Assembly (NCBI RefSeq): GCF_014196345.1
Contig: NZ_JACIDN010000004.1
Location: forward strand, 310,001 to 374,000
DNA: 64,000 nt
DNA from: Methylobacterium brachythecii
GTDB lineage: Bacteria > Pseudomonadota > Alphaproteobacteria > Rhizobiales > Beijerinckiaceae
Direction: 5' to 3'
Below the pieces are notes generated by a model, which was not told where the DNA came from, searched no databases, and worked only from the letters and a program-made list of their open reading frames with translations. Numbering within the stretch: position 1 is the first letter of the stretch; every line of letters starts with the position of its first letter. Made by a program: the position numbers and the translations under genes. Shown here piece after piece: positions 36,258 to 45,878 of this stretch.

Positions 36258-36447
36258 CGCGGGCTCTCCAGGCCTGCCCTCTCAGGCGAGCCCGGGTCAA
36301 ATTAGCCTGCGAGCGTTAACGGAATGCGAGCGCACCGGGCGTTTCGGCCCATGCAGGTGAGGCAGCGTTTACCAATCCGCGTCTACAACACGGAGAGTAT
36401 CGACCTGAGGTCCGCCTCGGGCTCGCCTGCGCCCTTCGGAGTCCCTG

Positions 36448-37950
36448 ATGAGCCACCACACCGAGACGCTGGTCATCGGCGCGGGACCCGCCGGGCTCAC
36501 GGCGGCCTATCTGCTGTCGAAGGAGGGCCGTCAGGTCACGGTGCTCGAGCGCGACCCCGCCCAGGTCGGCGGTATCAGCCGGACGGTCTCGCACGAGGGC
36601 TATCTGTTCGACATCGGCGGCCACCGCTTCTTCTCGAAGTCGAAGGCGGTCGTGGATCTCTGGGACGAGATCCTTCCGAACGATTTCATCGAGCGCCCTC
36701 GCCTCTCGCGGATCTTCTACAAGGGCCGCTACTACGCCTACCCGCTCAAGGCCTTCGAGGCCCTGAAGAATCTCGGCATCCTGGAGAGCGCGGCCTGCGT
36801 CGCCTCTTACGCCTATGCCCGTATCCGGCCGGTGAAAGACCCGAAAACCTTCCACGAATGGGTGCGCAACCAGTTCGGCGAACGGCTGTTCTCGATCTTC
36901 TTCAAGACCTACACGGAGAAGGTCTGGGGCATGTCCTGCGACGCGATCTCGGCCGACTGGGCCGCACAGCGCATCAAGGGCCTCGACCTCGCCTCCGCGG
37001 TGATCGATGGTCTCGGCCGCTCGCTCGGCCTACGCCGCCGGCAGCAGGCCGGAGGCCCGGTGATCAAGACGCTGATCGAGAGCTTCCGCTACCCCCGCCG
37101 CGGCCCCGGCATGATGTGGGAAGCCGCCGCCGACAAGACCCGTGCGAATGGCGGCCGCGTGCTGCTCGATCGTGGCGTCGAGCGCCTGTCCTACGAGCCG
37201 CGCACCGGCATCTGGACGGTGACGGCACGGCTCGGCGACGGCAGCCTTGAGACCCATACCGCCCGCAATCTGGTCTCCTCCGCCCCGATCCGCGAATTGG
37301 TGGACTCGATCCGCCCGACCCCGCTCTCGATCTTCAACGCCCGCGCCCTGAAATACCGCGACTTCCTCACCGTCGCCCTGATCGCCAAGGCGCGCGAGGA
37401 CTTCCCCGACAACTGGATCTACATCCACGACCCGTCGGTGATGGTTGGCCGGGTGCAGAATTTTCGCTCGTGGTCGCCCGAGATGGTACCGGACGAGAGC
37501 CGGACCTGCCTCGGCCTCGAATATTTCTGCTTCGAGGGCGACGGTCTCTGGAATGCGCCGGACGAGGAACTGGTGGCGCTCGCCAAGCGCGAGATCGCGC
37601 AGATCGGCCTGATCGCCGAGGACGACGTGGTCGATGCCTGCGTCGTGCGCCAGCCCAAGGCCTATCCGGTCTACGACGAGGACTACAAAGCCCATGTCGA
37701 CACGATCCGTCGCGACCTGGAGCGGGCCTATCCGAGCCTGCATCTCGTCGGGCGCAACGGCATGCACAAGTACAATAACCAGGACCACGCGATGATGACC
37801 GCGATGCTGACGGTCAAGAACATCCTCGCGGGCGCGCGGGTCTACGACACCTGGTGCGTGAACGAGGACGCCGAATACACCGAAGCCGGCGTCTCGGGCG
37901 CCCACGAGGCTCTCGCCAGCGAGCGCCACGTGCCGCGCAGGGTGGCGTGA
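36448..37950 (+). CDS. FAD-dependent oxidoreductase (amine oxidase / UDP-galactopyranose mutase-like)
   Basis: 500 residues. The N-terminal dinucleotide fold ETLVIGAGPAGLTAAYLLS (5-23) and VLERDPAQVGGISRT bind FAD, followed by GHRFFSKS, a pattern shared with the NAD(P)-binding_8/amine-oxidase clan that includes UDP-galactopyranose mutase and protoporphyrinogen oxidase. The C-terminus closes the FAD site (YNNQDHAMMTAMLTVKNI). It is divergent from the GT2 operon, so a sugar-nucleotide or polyprenol substrate is plausible but unproven. Confidence 0.78.
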   Translation: MSHHTETLVIGAGPAGLTAAYLLSKEGRQVTVLERDPAQVGGISRTVSHEGYLFDIGGHRFFSKSKAVVDLWDEILPNDFIERPRLSRIFYKGRYYAYPLKAFEALKNLGILESAACVASYAYARIRPVKDPKTFHEWVRNQFGERLFSIFFKTYTEKVWGMSCDAISADWAAQRIKGLDLASAVIDGLGRSLGLRRRQQAGGPVIKTLIESFRYPRRGPGMMWEAAADKTRANGGRVLLDRGVERLSYEPRTGIWTVTARLGDGSLETHTARNLVSSAPIRELVDSIRPTPLSIFNARALKYRDFLTVALIAKAREDFPDNWIYIHDPSVMVGRVQNFRSWSPEMVPDESRTCLGLEYFCFEGDGLWNAPDEELVALAKREIAQIGLIAEDDVVDACVVRQPKAYPVYDEDYKAHVDTIRRDLERAYPSLHLVGRNGMHKYNNQDHAMMTAMLTVKNILAGARVYDTWCVNEDAEYTEAGVSGAHEALASERHVPRRVA

Positions 37951-37997
37951 TCTCCAGGTCCGACGCTCGCGGTTGCCCGTCGAGCGCCTAGTCGTCC

Positions 37998-38834
37998 TCA
38001 ACCCCTGACGAAGGCCAGCAGGTCTTCGTTGATGACCGCGGCATGCGTTGTCAGCATGCCGTGCGGGTAGCCGGGATAGGTCTTGAGCGAGCCGTTCACG
38101 AGCAGTTTCACCGAAAGCCGCGCGCTGTCGTCGATCGGCACGATCTGATCGTCTTCCCCGTGCAGGACGAGCGTCGGGACGGTGATCGCCTTGAGATCCT
38201 CGGTCTGGTCGGTCTCCGAGAAGGCCTTGATGCCATCGTAGTGGGCCTTGGCGCTGCCCATCATGCCCTGGCGCCACCAGTTCCGGATCACCCCCTCGTC
38301 GATCGTCGCACCGGGACGGTTGAAGCCGTAGAACGGCCCGGTCGGGACATCGAGGAAGAACTGCGCCCTGTTATCCGCCAGCGCCTTGCGGAACCCATCG
38401 AAGACCTCGATCGGCAGGCCGCCGGGATTGCCGTCGGTCTTGAGCATCAAGGGCGGGACGGCGCTGACGAGAACCGCCTTGGCCACGCGTCCCTGCGGCT
38501 CGCCGTGCCGCGCGACGTAGCGCGCGACCTCTCCACCTCCCGTGGAGTGGCCGATATGGACGGCGCCCCGCAGGTCGAGATGCTGGACCACCGCCGCGGC
38601 ATCCGCCGCGTAGTTGTCCATGGTGTGCCCGTCCCAGACCTGCGCCGAACGGCCATGGCCGCGCCTATCATGGGCGATGACCCGGTAGCCCTTCGACAGA
38701 AAGAACAGCAGCTGCGCGTCCCAGTCGTCCGCCGAGAGCGGCCAGCCGTGATGGAAGACGATGGCTTGCGCGTCCCTCGGCCCCCAATCCTTGAAGAAGA
38801 TCTCCACACCGTCCTGAGTCGTGACGAAGGGCAT
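37998..38834 (-). CDS. Alpha/beta hydrolase (non-heme chloroperoxidase-like)
   Basis: 278 residues. Nucleophile elbow GHSTGG with Ser97, oxyanion HHGWPLSADDW at 28-38, probable acid Asp in LHGEDDQIVP and His in GYPHGM. The pattern MPFVTTQDGVEIFFKDWG and GGGEVARYVARHG is typical of cofactor-free haloperoxidase/esterase proteins. The natural substrate is unknown. The start at 38834 is set by homology; the same frame stays open much further upstream only as a shadow of fabF. Confidence 0.88.
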   Translation of the reverse strand: MPFVTTQDGVEIFFKDWGPRDAQAIVFHHGWPLSADDWDAQLLFFLSKGYRVIAHDRRGHGRSAQVWDGHTMDNYAADAAAVVQHLDLRGAVHIGHSTGGGEVARYVARHGEPQGRVAKAVLVSAVPPLMLKTDGNPGGLPIEVFDGFRKALADNRAQFFLDVPTGPFYGFNRPGATIDEGVIRNWWRQGMMGSAKAHYDGIKAFSETDQTEDLKAITVPTLVLHGEDDQIVPIDDSARLSVKLLVNGSLKTYPGYPHGMLTTHAAVINEDLLAFVRG

Positions 38835-39013
38835 TGCTGGAATCCTTCCCGATCGGCCGCGGCGACAGACTCGCCTGCTCGACATTCGGCTGCCGACCCG
38901 GGACGATTCAAGAGAATTCAGTCGGCATGCGTACCGGGAAACGGCGCATTGAGGACCGGTTGGTCCGGGGCGCGCCGGCATGAGGCCCGTGAACGATCGG
39001 CGTGCGCGAGCGC

Positions 39014-39047
39014 AAAAAAAGACCCTCTCCTCGGGTGAGGAGAGGGT
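39014..39047 (-). terminator. Intrinsic terminator after the small Gly-rich protein gene
   Basis: On the minus strand ACCCTCTCCTC (39047-39037) pairs with GAGGAGAGGGT (39032-39022), loop of four, followed by C and then seven T (39020-39014). A strong Rho-independent terminator for the gene at 39082-39243. Confidence 0.88.
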
Positions 39048-39081
39048 TCGTGTCGCCCTGAAGGCGAGAGGGGGTGAGCGG

Positions 39082-39243
39082 TCAGTGACCGCCGCCACCG
39101 CCGCCGGCGCTGTTCGAGGTCGGCTTATTGTTCTCCTCCGCATTGCCCGAGGCGGCCGAGGAGCTGTGCGGGTCGCGCCCCTGCGCCAGAGCCGGCCCGG
39201 CCAGGCTGAGGGCGAGAGCTGTGAAGACGGCAAGCTTACGCAT
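39082..39243 (-). CDS. Small exported Gly/Ser/Asn-rich protein (53 aa)
   Basis: Signal peptide (MRKLAVFTALALSLAGPALAQ) and a mature peptide of ~32 residues rich in Ser, Asn and Gly, ending in GGGGGGH. It has its own strong terminator and a promoter-sized upstream gap, so it appears to be expressed alone. No family recognised. Confidence 0.6.
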   Translation of the reverse strand: MRKLAVFTALALSLAGPALAQGRDPHSSSAASGNAEENNKPTSNSAGGGGGGH

Positions 39244-39352
39244 AGGTTTTTTCTCCCTATCGATGAGGAGAAAGAACAGATCGCCGGAGGGATAGTTGCC
39301 CGACCGTCCCACCACTGTCTGGCATCGTACCGAAGACGGAAGGCGGCGTGGT

Positions 39353-40615
<1,263 letters not shown>

Positions 40616-40710
40616 CATGCTATCCCGAACCGATCTCCGTCATCACCGGAAACGCCCGGAGCGGGAGACCGGTTCGACCCGCCCGGGCGCAAGGACCCCT
40701 GTCTCTGGCC

Positions 40711-40947
40711 TCAGGCCGAGTTCTTCTCGAGGAACTTGATCGCATCGCCGACCGTCTGGATGGTCTCGGCGGCGTCGTCCGGAATCTCGACGTTGAATTC
40801 TTCTTCGAACGCCATCACCAGCTCGACGGTGTCGAGGCTGTCGGCGCCGAGATCGTCGATGAAGTTCGCGCCCTCGGTCACCTTCTCGGGCTCGACGCCC
40901 AGGTGCTCTACGACGATCTTCTTCACGCGCTCAGCGATATCGCTCAT
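40711..40947 (-). CDS. acpP: Acyl carrier protein
   Basis: 78 residues, acidic, full length. The phosphopantetheine attachment Ser37 lies in [12 protein letters not shown]. Carrier of acyl chains for FabD, FabG and FabF encoded on either side. The 271-bp gap to fabG is longer than the other gaps in the cluster, so acpP probably has its own promoter, as is common. Confidence 0.97.
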   Translation of the reverse strand: MSDIAERVKKIVVEHLGVEPEKVTEGANFIDDLGADSLDTVELVMAFEEEFNVEIPDDAAETIQTVGDAIKFLEKNSA

Positions 40948-41218
40948 CGTTTTTTGTCCTCGTCTTCTCAGATCGATGGTGAAGGCGCCGTGGCCACCCG
41001 TCCCGCTGATGGGGATCTTGTCAGGCGGCCGGTGTCCGATCGCGCGTGTTCTCGCAAGCCGTAACCCGCTGAACCGTCAACTCCCCTCGCACGGCTGAGC
41101 CGGGTGTTAACACAGGGTTTCCGCTCTGGCGAGACCCGGTTCAGAAAGCGTTCATCGGCGTGGTTTCCAGGTCGTCCAGGCGCTGATTTGGATGCTGCGG
41201 AGTGCCCGAAACCAGCCG

Positions 41219-41959
41219 TCAGATCATCGCCATGCCGCCGTTGACGTGCAGCGTCTGGCCGGTGACGTAGGCGGACTCGTCGGCCGCCAGGTAGACCGCC
41301 GCCGCGCCGATCTCGGCGCCCGAGCCGAGGCGCCCCATCGGCACGCGGCCCAGAATACCCTCGCGCTGTTTCTCGTTGAGCGCGTCGGTCATGGCCGAAG
41401 CGATGAAGCCCGGCGCGATGCAGTTCACGGTGATGTTGCGCGAGGCCACTTCCGCGGCGAGCGCCTTGGTCATCCCGACGAGGCCGGCCTTGGCGGCGGC
41501 GTAGTTGCCCTGGCCTGGATTGCCCGTCGTGCCGACCACCGAGCCAACATTCACGATGCGGCCGTGGCGGCGCTTCATCATGCCCTTCACCGCGGCGCGC
41601 GAGAGGCGGAAGGCGGCGGTGAGGTTCACGGCGATGACCGCGTCCCACTCGTCGTCCTTCATACGCATGAAGAGGTTGTCGCGGGTGATGCCGGCATTGT
41701 TGACGAGGATGTCGAGGCCGCCGAGCGCGGCCTCGACCGCCGGGATCAGCGCCTCGACGGACTCCTTATCCGACAGGTTGGCCTCCACCACCGAGACCCG
41801 CTCGCCGCCGAGTTCGGCCGCGAGCTCGTCGAGCACCGCGCGCCGGGTTCCGGACAGTGCCACGTGCGCGCCCTGGGCGTGGAAGGCGCGGGCGATGGCG
41901 CCCCCCAATCCGCCGGTGGCGCCGGTGACGAGGGCCTTGCGGCCGGTCAGATCGAACAT
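41219..41959 (-). CDS. fabG: 3-Oxoacyl-ACP reductase
   Basis: 246 residues, short-chain dehydrogenase. The NADP motif is GATGGLGG at 13-20, the NNAG motif is in ILVNNAGITRDNLF, and the catalytic Ser-Tyr-Lys are in NVGSVVGTTGNPGQGNYAAAK. The start at 41959 follows GAGGAC; five in-frame codons precede it. It follows fabD by 11 bp. Confidence 0.96.
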   Translation of the reverse strand: MFDLTGRKALVTGATGGLGGAIARAFHAQGAHVALSGTRRAVLDELAAELGGERVSVVEANLSDKESVEALIPAVEAALGGLDILVNNAGITRDNLFMRMKDDEWDAVIAVNLTAAFRLSRAAVKGMMKRRHGRIVNVGSVVGTTGNPGQGNYAAAKAGLVGMTKALAAEVASRNITVNCIAPGFIASAMTDALNEKQREGILGRVPMGRLGSGAEIGAAAVYLAADESAYVTGQTLHVNGGMAMI

Positions 41960-41970
41960 GGATGCTGTCC

Positions 41971-42903
41971 TCAAGCGTAGGCGGCGACGTCTTCGGCCGT
42001 GCCGATGGCATTGGCGGCGGCACCCGGCGCGATGCGCTTGACGAGGCCGGTCAGCACCTTCCCGGCGCCGAGTTCGTGGAAGCGATCGACACTGGCGGCG
42101 GCCATCGCGGCGACGCTCTCGGCCCAGCGCACGGTGCCTGTGACCTGCGCCACCAGCGCTTCGCGGATCGCCTCCGGATCGCTCAGCGGGCCTGCGGTGA
42201 CGTTGGCGTAGACCGGCACGGACGGCGCGCGCATCGAGACTGCGGCCAGCGCCTCGCGCATCGCCTCGGCGGCGGGCCGCATCAGGGTGCAGTGGAAGGG
42301 GGCCGACACGTTGAGCAGGATCGCGCGCTTCACGCCGCGCGCCTGCGCGATGGCGATGGCGCGCTCGATGGCCGTCTTGTGACCCGAGAGCACGACCTGG
42401 CCTGCCCCGTTGTCGTTGGCGACGCCGCAGACCTGACCCTCGGTGGCCTCCTCGGCGATGGCATGGGCGGTGGCGAGATCGGGGCCGATCAGTGCGGCCA
42501 TGGCGCCCTCGCCGGGCGCTACCGCGCGCTGCATCGCCTCACCGCGGATGCGCAACAGGCGGGCGGTGTCGGCAATGGAAAAGGTGCCGGCGGCGGCGAG
42601 CGCCGAATATTCCCCGAGCGAATGGCCAGCGACGAACGCCGCGTCGCGGGCAAGGTCGAGTCCTTTCTCCGTTTCTAATGCGCGCACCACCGCGAGGCTT
42701 GCCGCCATCAGCGCCGGCTGCGCGTTGGCGGTGAGCGTCAACTCCTCGGCCGGCCCCTCGAACATGACGCGCGAGAGGCTCTGATTGAGGGCATCGTCGA
42801 CCTCGGAAAAGACGTGCCGGGCGGCCGGTGATATCTCAGCCAGCGCCTTGCCCATGCCGACGACCTGGCTGCCCTGGCCGGGGAAGATGAAGGCTCGGGT
42901 CAT
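41971..42903 (-). CDS. fabD: Malonyl-CoA:ACP transacylase
   Basis: 310 residues. It loads malonyl groups on AcpP. FIFPGQGSQVVGMGK is at the N-terminus, the active-site Ser95 is in VAGHSLGEYSALAAAG, and the His is in VNVSAPFHCTLM. First gene of the fatty-acid cluster. Confidence 0.96.
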   Translation of the reverse strand: MTRAFIFPGQGSQVVGMGKALAEISPAARHVFSEVDDALNQSLSRVMFEGPAEELTLTANAQPALMAASLAVVRALETEKGLDLARDAAFVAGHSLGEYSALAAAGTFSIADTARLLRIRGEAMQRAVAPGEGAMAALIGPDLATAHAIAEEATEGQVCGVANDNGAGQVVLSGHKTAIERAIAIAQARGVKRAILLNVSAPFHCTLMRPAAEAMREALAAVSMRAPSVPVYANVTAGPLSDPEAIREALVAQVTGTVRWAESVAAMAAASVDRFHELGAGKVLTGLVKRIAPGAAANAIGTAEDVAAYA

Positions 42904-43039
42904 GTCGCGTCGTCCTCCGTCTTGCCGCGCGCCGCGCCCCTGCCGATGATTGGCCGGCGCCGCTTAGAGGCGCGGCGCACTCGCATCGACGGGGGCGGGT
43001 GTCAACAATGCAACGCACAAGGCAATCGACCGCGGCCTC

Positions 43040-43759
43040 TCATCCTTTGTCAAAGAAAGCCACGTTGCCACTGTCCAGGCTGTACGACGCGCCGACGATG
43101 CGCAGGGCCTTTTTCGCCAACGGATCGATCAAGGAGGGTTCGGAGGCCGTACGCAGTCGCGAAACGATCCGCGAGACGTTGGCGCGCACGGCGTTCTCGA
43201 TCAGATCGCCGGGCTTGTCCTTGACCGAGAGCACGGCCGGGACGATCGGCTCGATCATCCGGCCGATCGCGCCGGGATAGACGGTGTTGTTCTTGACGAC
43301 GTCCACCGCGGCCTGCACGGCGCCGCAGCGGCCATGGCCCATCACCAGGATCAACGGCACGCCGAGCTGCGAGATCGCGTATTCGATGGAGCCGAGCGCG
43401 GCGGTATCCACCGTGTTGCCGGCGTTGCGCACGATGAACAGCTCGCCGAGTCCGCGGCCGAACAGGATCTCCGGCGACACGCGCGAGTCGGAGCAGCTGA
43501 CCAGCACGCAGAACGGCGTCTGCCCGAGGGCGATCTCGATACGGCGCTCGCGACCCTGGACGGCGCGCACCGGGCTGTCGGTGGCGAAGGACTGATTGCC
43601 GTCCTTCAGCGCCTTCAGCGCCTGGTCGGGAGTCATGTCGGTCTTCTTGCTGCTCGGGCTGGCGGCGAAAGCCGGCAGCGGCAAAGAGGTCGCCGCAAAG
43701 CACCCGACCCCCAGAGCGCAGCCACAGCCCAGAAACGTCCGACGGTTCATCGATTGCAT
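43040..43759 (-). CDS. Beta-class carbonic anhydrase with Tat-type signal
   Basis: 239 residues. It interconverts CO2 and bicarbonate. The zinc ligands are Cys89 and Asp91 in VSCSDSRVSPE and His142 and Cys145 in GHGRCGAV. The N-terminus has NRRTFLGCGCALGVGCFAA, a twin-arginine type signal that is unusually Cys-rich, ending near PAFAAS; the enzyme is therefore predicted in the periplasm. GGAAGG precedes the ATG at 43759; a second ATG is at 43750. Confidence 0.88.
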   Translation of the reverse strand: MQSMNRRTFLGCGCALGVGCFAATSLPLPAFAASPSSKKTDMTPDQALKALKDGNQSFATDSPVRAVQGRERRIEIALGQTPFCVLVSCSDSRVSPEILFGRGLGELFIVRNAGNTVDTAALGSIEYAISQLGVPLILVMGHGRCGAVQAAVDVVKNNTVYPGAIGRMIEPIVPAVLSVKDKPGDLIENAVRANVSRIVSRLRTASEPSLIDPLAKKALRIVGASYSLDSGNVAFFDKG

Positions 43760-43918
43760 CGTGCTCGCCTTCCCAACGGGCCAGACGCGGGCCGGGACGA
43801 CCGGCTCGCCCGCCTCGCCGCAGCTCCGTCCGATGAGGACGGACGGACCGGTGGCAATCATCCGCCGGGGATCGGTCACATATCGGTGATCGGCTGCCGG
43901 AGATGACCGGTCGGGATG

Positions 43919-44992
43919 TCAGGCCGCGATCGGATGTCGGCAATCCGTGCTGACCGACTTCGCAAAGGCGGCGACGAGGCCGTCCTCCAACTTACCCGTC
44001 ATGCCGTGGAGGATGCGCAGAGCCTCCGCCTCGGGCAACGGCTCCTTGTAGGGGCGCCGCTCGATCAAGGCCGAGTAGATGTCGCAGATCGTCAGCAGCC
44101 GGACCGGGTCGGCGATCGCATCGCTGCTCAGACCATCGGGATATCCCGAACCGTCGAGCATCTCGTGATGGTGACGCGTGACAGCGAGGGTGATCGGGTC
44201 GCAGTTGCCCGAGGCGAGCAGGATCTCGTGTCCGATCGGGGCGTGGGTACGCATCACCCGGAACTCGTCCGGATCGAGCCGGCCCGGCTTATTCAGGATC
44301 TCGGGTGGGATCCGGGACTTGCCGACGTCGTGCACGAGGGCCGCGCGCACCATCAGATGCGAATCCTTGCTCGACAAGCCGAGCGAACGAGCAAAGCCCG
44401 CGGTCAGCCCAGCGACGAGCAGGCAATGCTGAAAAGTAACGTCGTCATGCGCACGCACGACCTCGAGCCAGCCGGTCAGGCCGCCCTCCTTCACCGCGTT
44501 CATGACGGGGTCCAAACCCTGTTCGACCTCCTGCAGGTCGATCTGACCGCTCGCGGCCGTCTGGAACATGGTGTTGATCAGGGTGCCAGTGCGGGCGATC
44601 TGCCGCTGCACGACCAGTTCGGAGACTGTCGCATCGGGACGGATCTGGCGAAACAGGGCTTCGACCACGGTTTCGGGATCGAGCAGGGCCGATAGGCAGG
44701 CCGTGGCGCCGAGCGCCTGCGCCTCGCGGACCGTCGAGGCCGCGCTGGTGCGGACGAGATGGATGCAGGGGAGCCGCCTCCCTTGCAGGCGGCGCAGCAG
44801 CAGGGTGAGGCAGCGCCGCGCCTCAGGTTGAGCGAGGTTCACATTGACGAGGATGCCGGCGGTGTCGTCGATCCCGACCCAAGTCTCGTCGACGCCTGCC
44901 AGCCGGCATTCCGTGACCGCCTCGACGGCACTGGCCAAGGCACGGTCGCGATCGGGCCGGTCACTCAGAACGATGACGCTGCCGGTTGCCAA
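43919..44992 (-). CDS. HD-GYP domain protein with degenerate receiver domain
   Basis: 357 residues from a TTG start that follows GAGAGAGG; the frame is open to an ATG at 45109, which lacks a ribosome site. Residues ~1-130 look like a receiver fold (SVIVLSDRPDRDRAL) without a clear phosphoacceptor. The HD-GYP domain has LVHDVGKSRIPPEIL, HAPIGHEIL, RHHHEMLDGSGYPDGL and CDIYSALIERRPYK. HD-GYP enzymes hydrolyse cyclic di-GMP. Adjacent to rpoZ but divergent. Confidence 0.85.
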   Translation of the reverse strand: MATGSVIVLSDRPDRDRALASAVEAVTECRLAGVDETWVGIDDTAGILVNVNLAQPEARRCLTLLLRRLQGRRLPCIHLVRTSAASTVREAQALGATACLSALLDPETVVEALFRQIRPDATVSELVVQRQIARTGTLINTMFQTAASGQIDLQEVEQGLDPVMNAVKEGGLTGWLEVVRAHDDVTFQHCLLVAGLTAGFARSLGLSSKDSHLMVRAALVHDVGKSRIPPEILNKPGRLDPDEFRVMRTHAPIGHEILLASGNCDPITLAVTRHHHEMLDGSGYPDGLSSDAIADPVRLLTICDIYSALIERRPYKEPLPEAEALRILHGMTGKLEDGLVAAFAKSVSTDCRHPIAA

Positions 44993-45289
44993 GGAGTGCC
45001 TCTCTCGATGTCCATTCCGGAGGCTCGGGCTCAGGCCCGGGACAGGAACCTTAGCGCCAGCATTGTTGATGAGACGTTCCCAGAGCGGGGTGAGTAATAA
45101 AAAATGCACGTGACATGAGCAATATTTCTCCGGTAGCGAGCCGCTGGTCGCGGACGAGGACCAGGATCGAGCCCGGCGCGCGCGCCTGCTGGCCGCCTTT
45201 CACACCCGCTTGTTGCACGGCCGCATCGGGTGTAAGGAGCCCGTTCACTCCGCAACACTCCGTACGCCTTTGGGAAGGAGCCGCTCCGC

Positions 45290-45703
45290 ATGGCTCGCGT
45301 CACCGTCGAAGACTGCATCGAGAAGGTCGAGAACCGGTTCGAACTGGTGCTGCTCGCCAGTCATCGTGCGCGCCTCCTCGCCTCCGGCGCCCCGCTCACC
45401 GTGGATCGCGACCGCGACAAGAACCCGGTCGTGGCCCTGCGTGAGATCGGCGACGAGACCATCACGGCCGACGACCTCAAGGAGCAGTTGATCCACTCGC
45501 TGCAGAAATACGTCGAGGTCGACGAGCCGGAGGCCGAGACTGTGCCTTTGTTGTCGAGCTCACCGGCTGCCGCTTCCGTGGCGCCGCAGTCCAGCTCGAA
45601 CGACGACAGTGAGGTCAGCTTCGACCGCATGAGCGAGGAAGACCTGCTCCGCGGTCTCGAGAACCTCGCCCCGCCGACCGAGACGGACGACGAGGGCGAT
45701 TGA
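45290..45703 (+). CDS. rpoZ: RNA polymerase omega subunit
   Basis: 137 residues. [27 protein letters not shown] and [10 protein letters not shown] are the omega core; omega helps assemble beta-prime and binds ppGpp in many proteobacteria. The C-terminal half is an acidic Ser/Glu/Asp-rich tail, longer than in E. coli (91 aa), typical of Hyphomicrobiales. GGGAAGGAG precedes the ATG. Followed by the ppGpp enzyme gene. Confidence 0.95.
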   Translation: MARVTVEDCIEKVENRFELVLLASHRARLLASGAPLTVDRDRDKNPVVALREIGDETITADDLKEQLIHSLQKYVEVDEPEAETVPLLSSSPAAASVAPQSSSNDDSEVSFDRMSEEDLLRGLENLAPPTETDDEGD

Positions 45704-45730
45704 GACTCAGGCCTTTCTCTCAAGCGATTC

Positions 45731-45760
45731 AGAAAGCCCGGCCGCGAGGCCGGGCTTTCT
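45731..45760 (+). terminator. Terminator after rpoZ
   Basis: AGAAAGCCCGGCC (45731-45743), loop GCGA, GGCCGGGCTTTCT (45748-45760): a perfect 13-bp stem with T in the 3' arm. It separates rpoZ from the downstream ppGpp gene, so that gene probably has a promoter of its own or relies on read-through. Confidence 0.8.
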
Positions 45761-45878
45761 CGTTCCGAAGCAGGCGCGACTCCATATCTGCATCGATGCG
45801 TCTGGCGCTCTGCGGCGTGATGCGAGAATACTCCCCTCCCGGTGATCGGGCCTCGATGGCGGAAGGTTGTTTCGGCGG

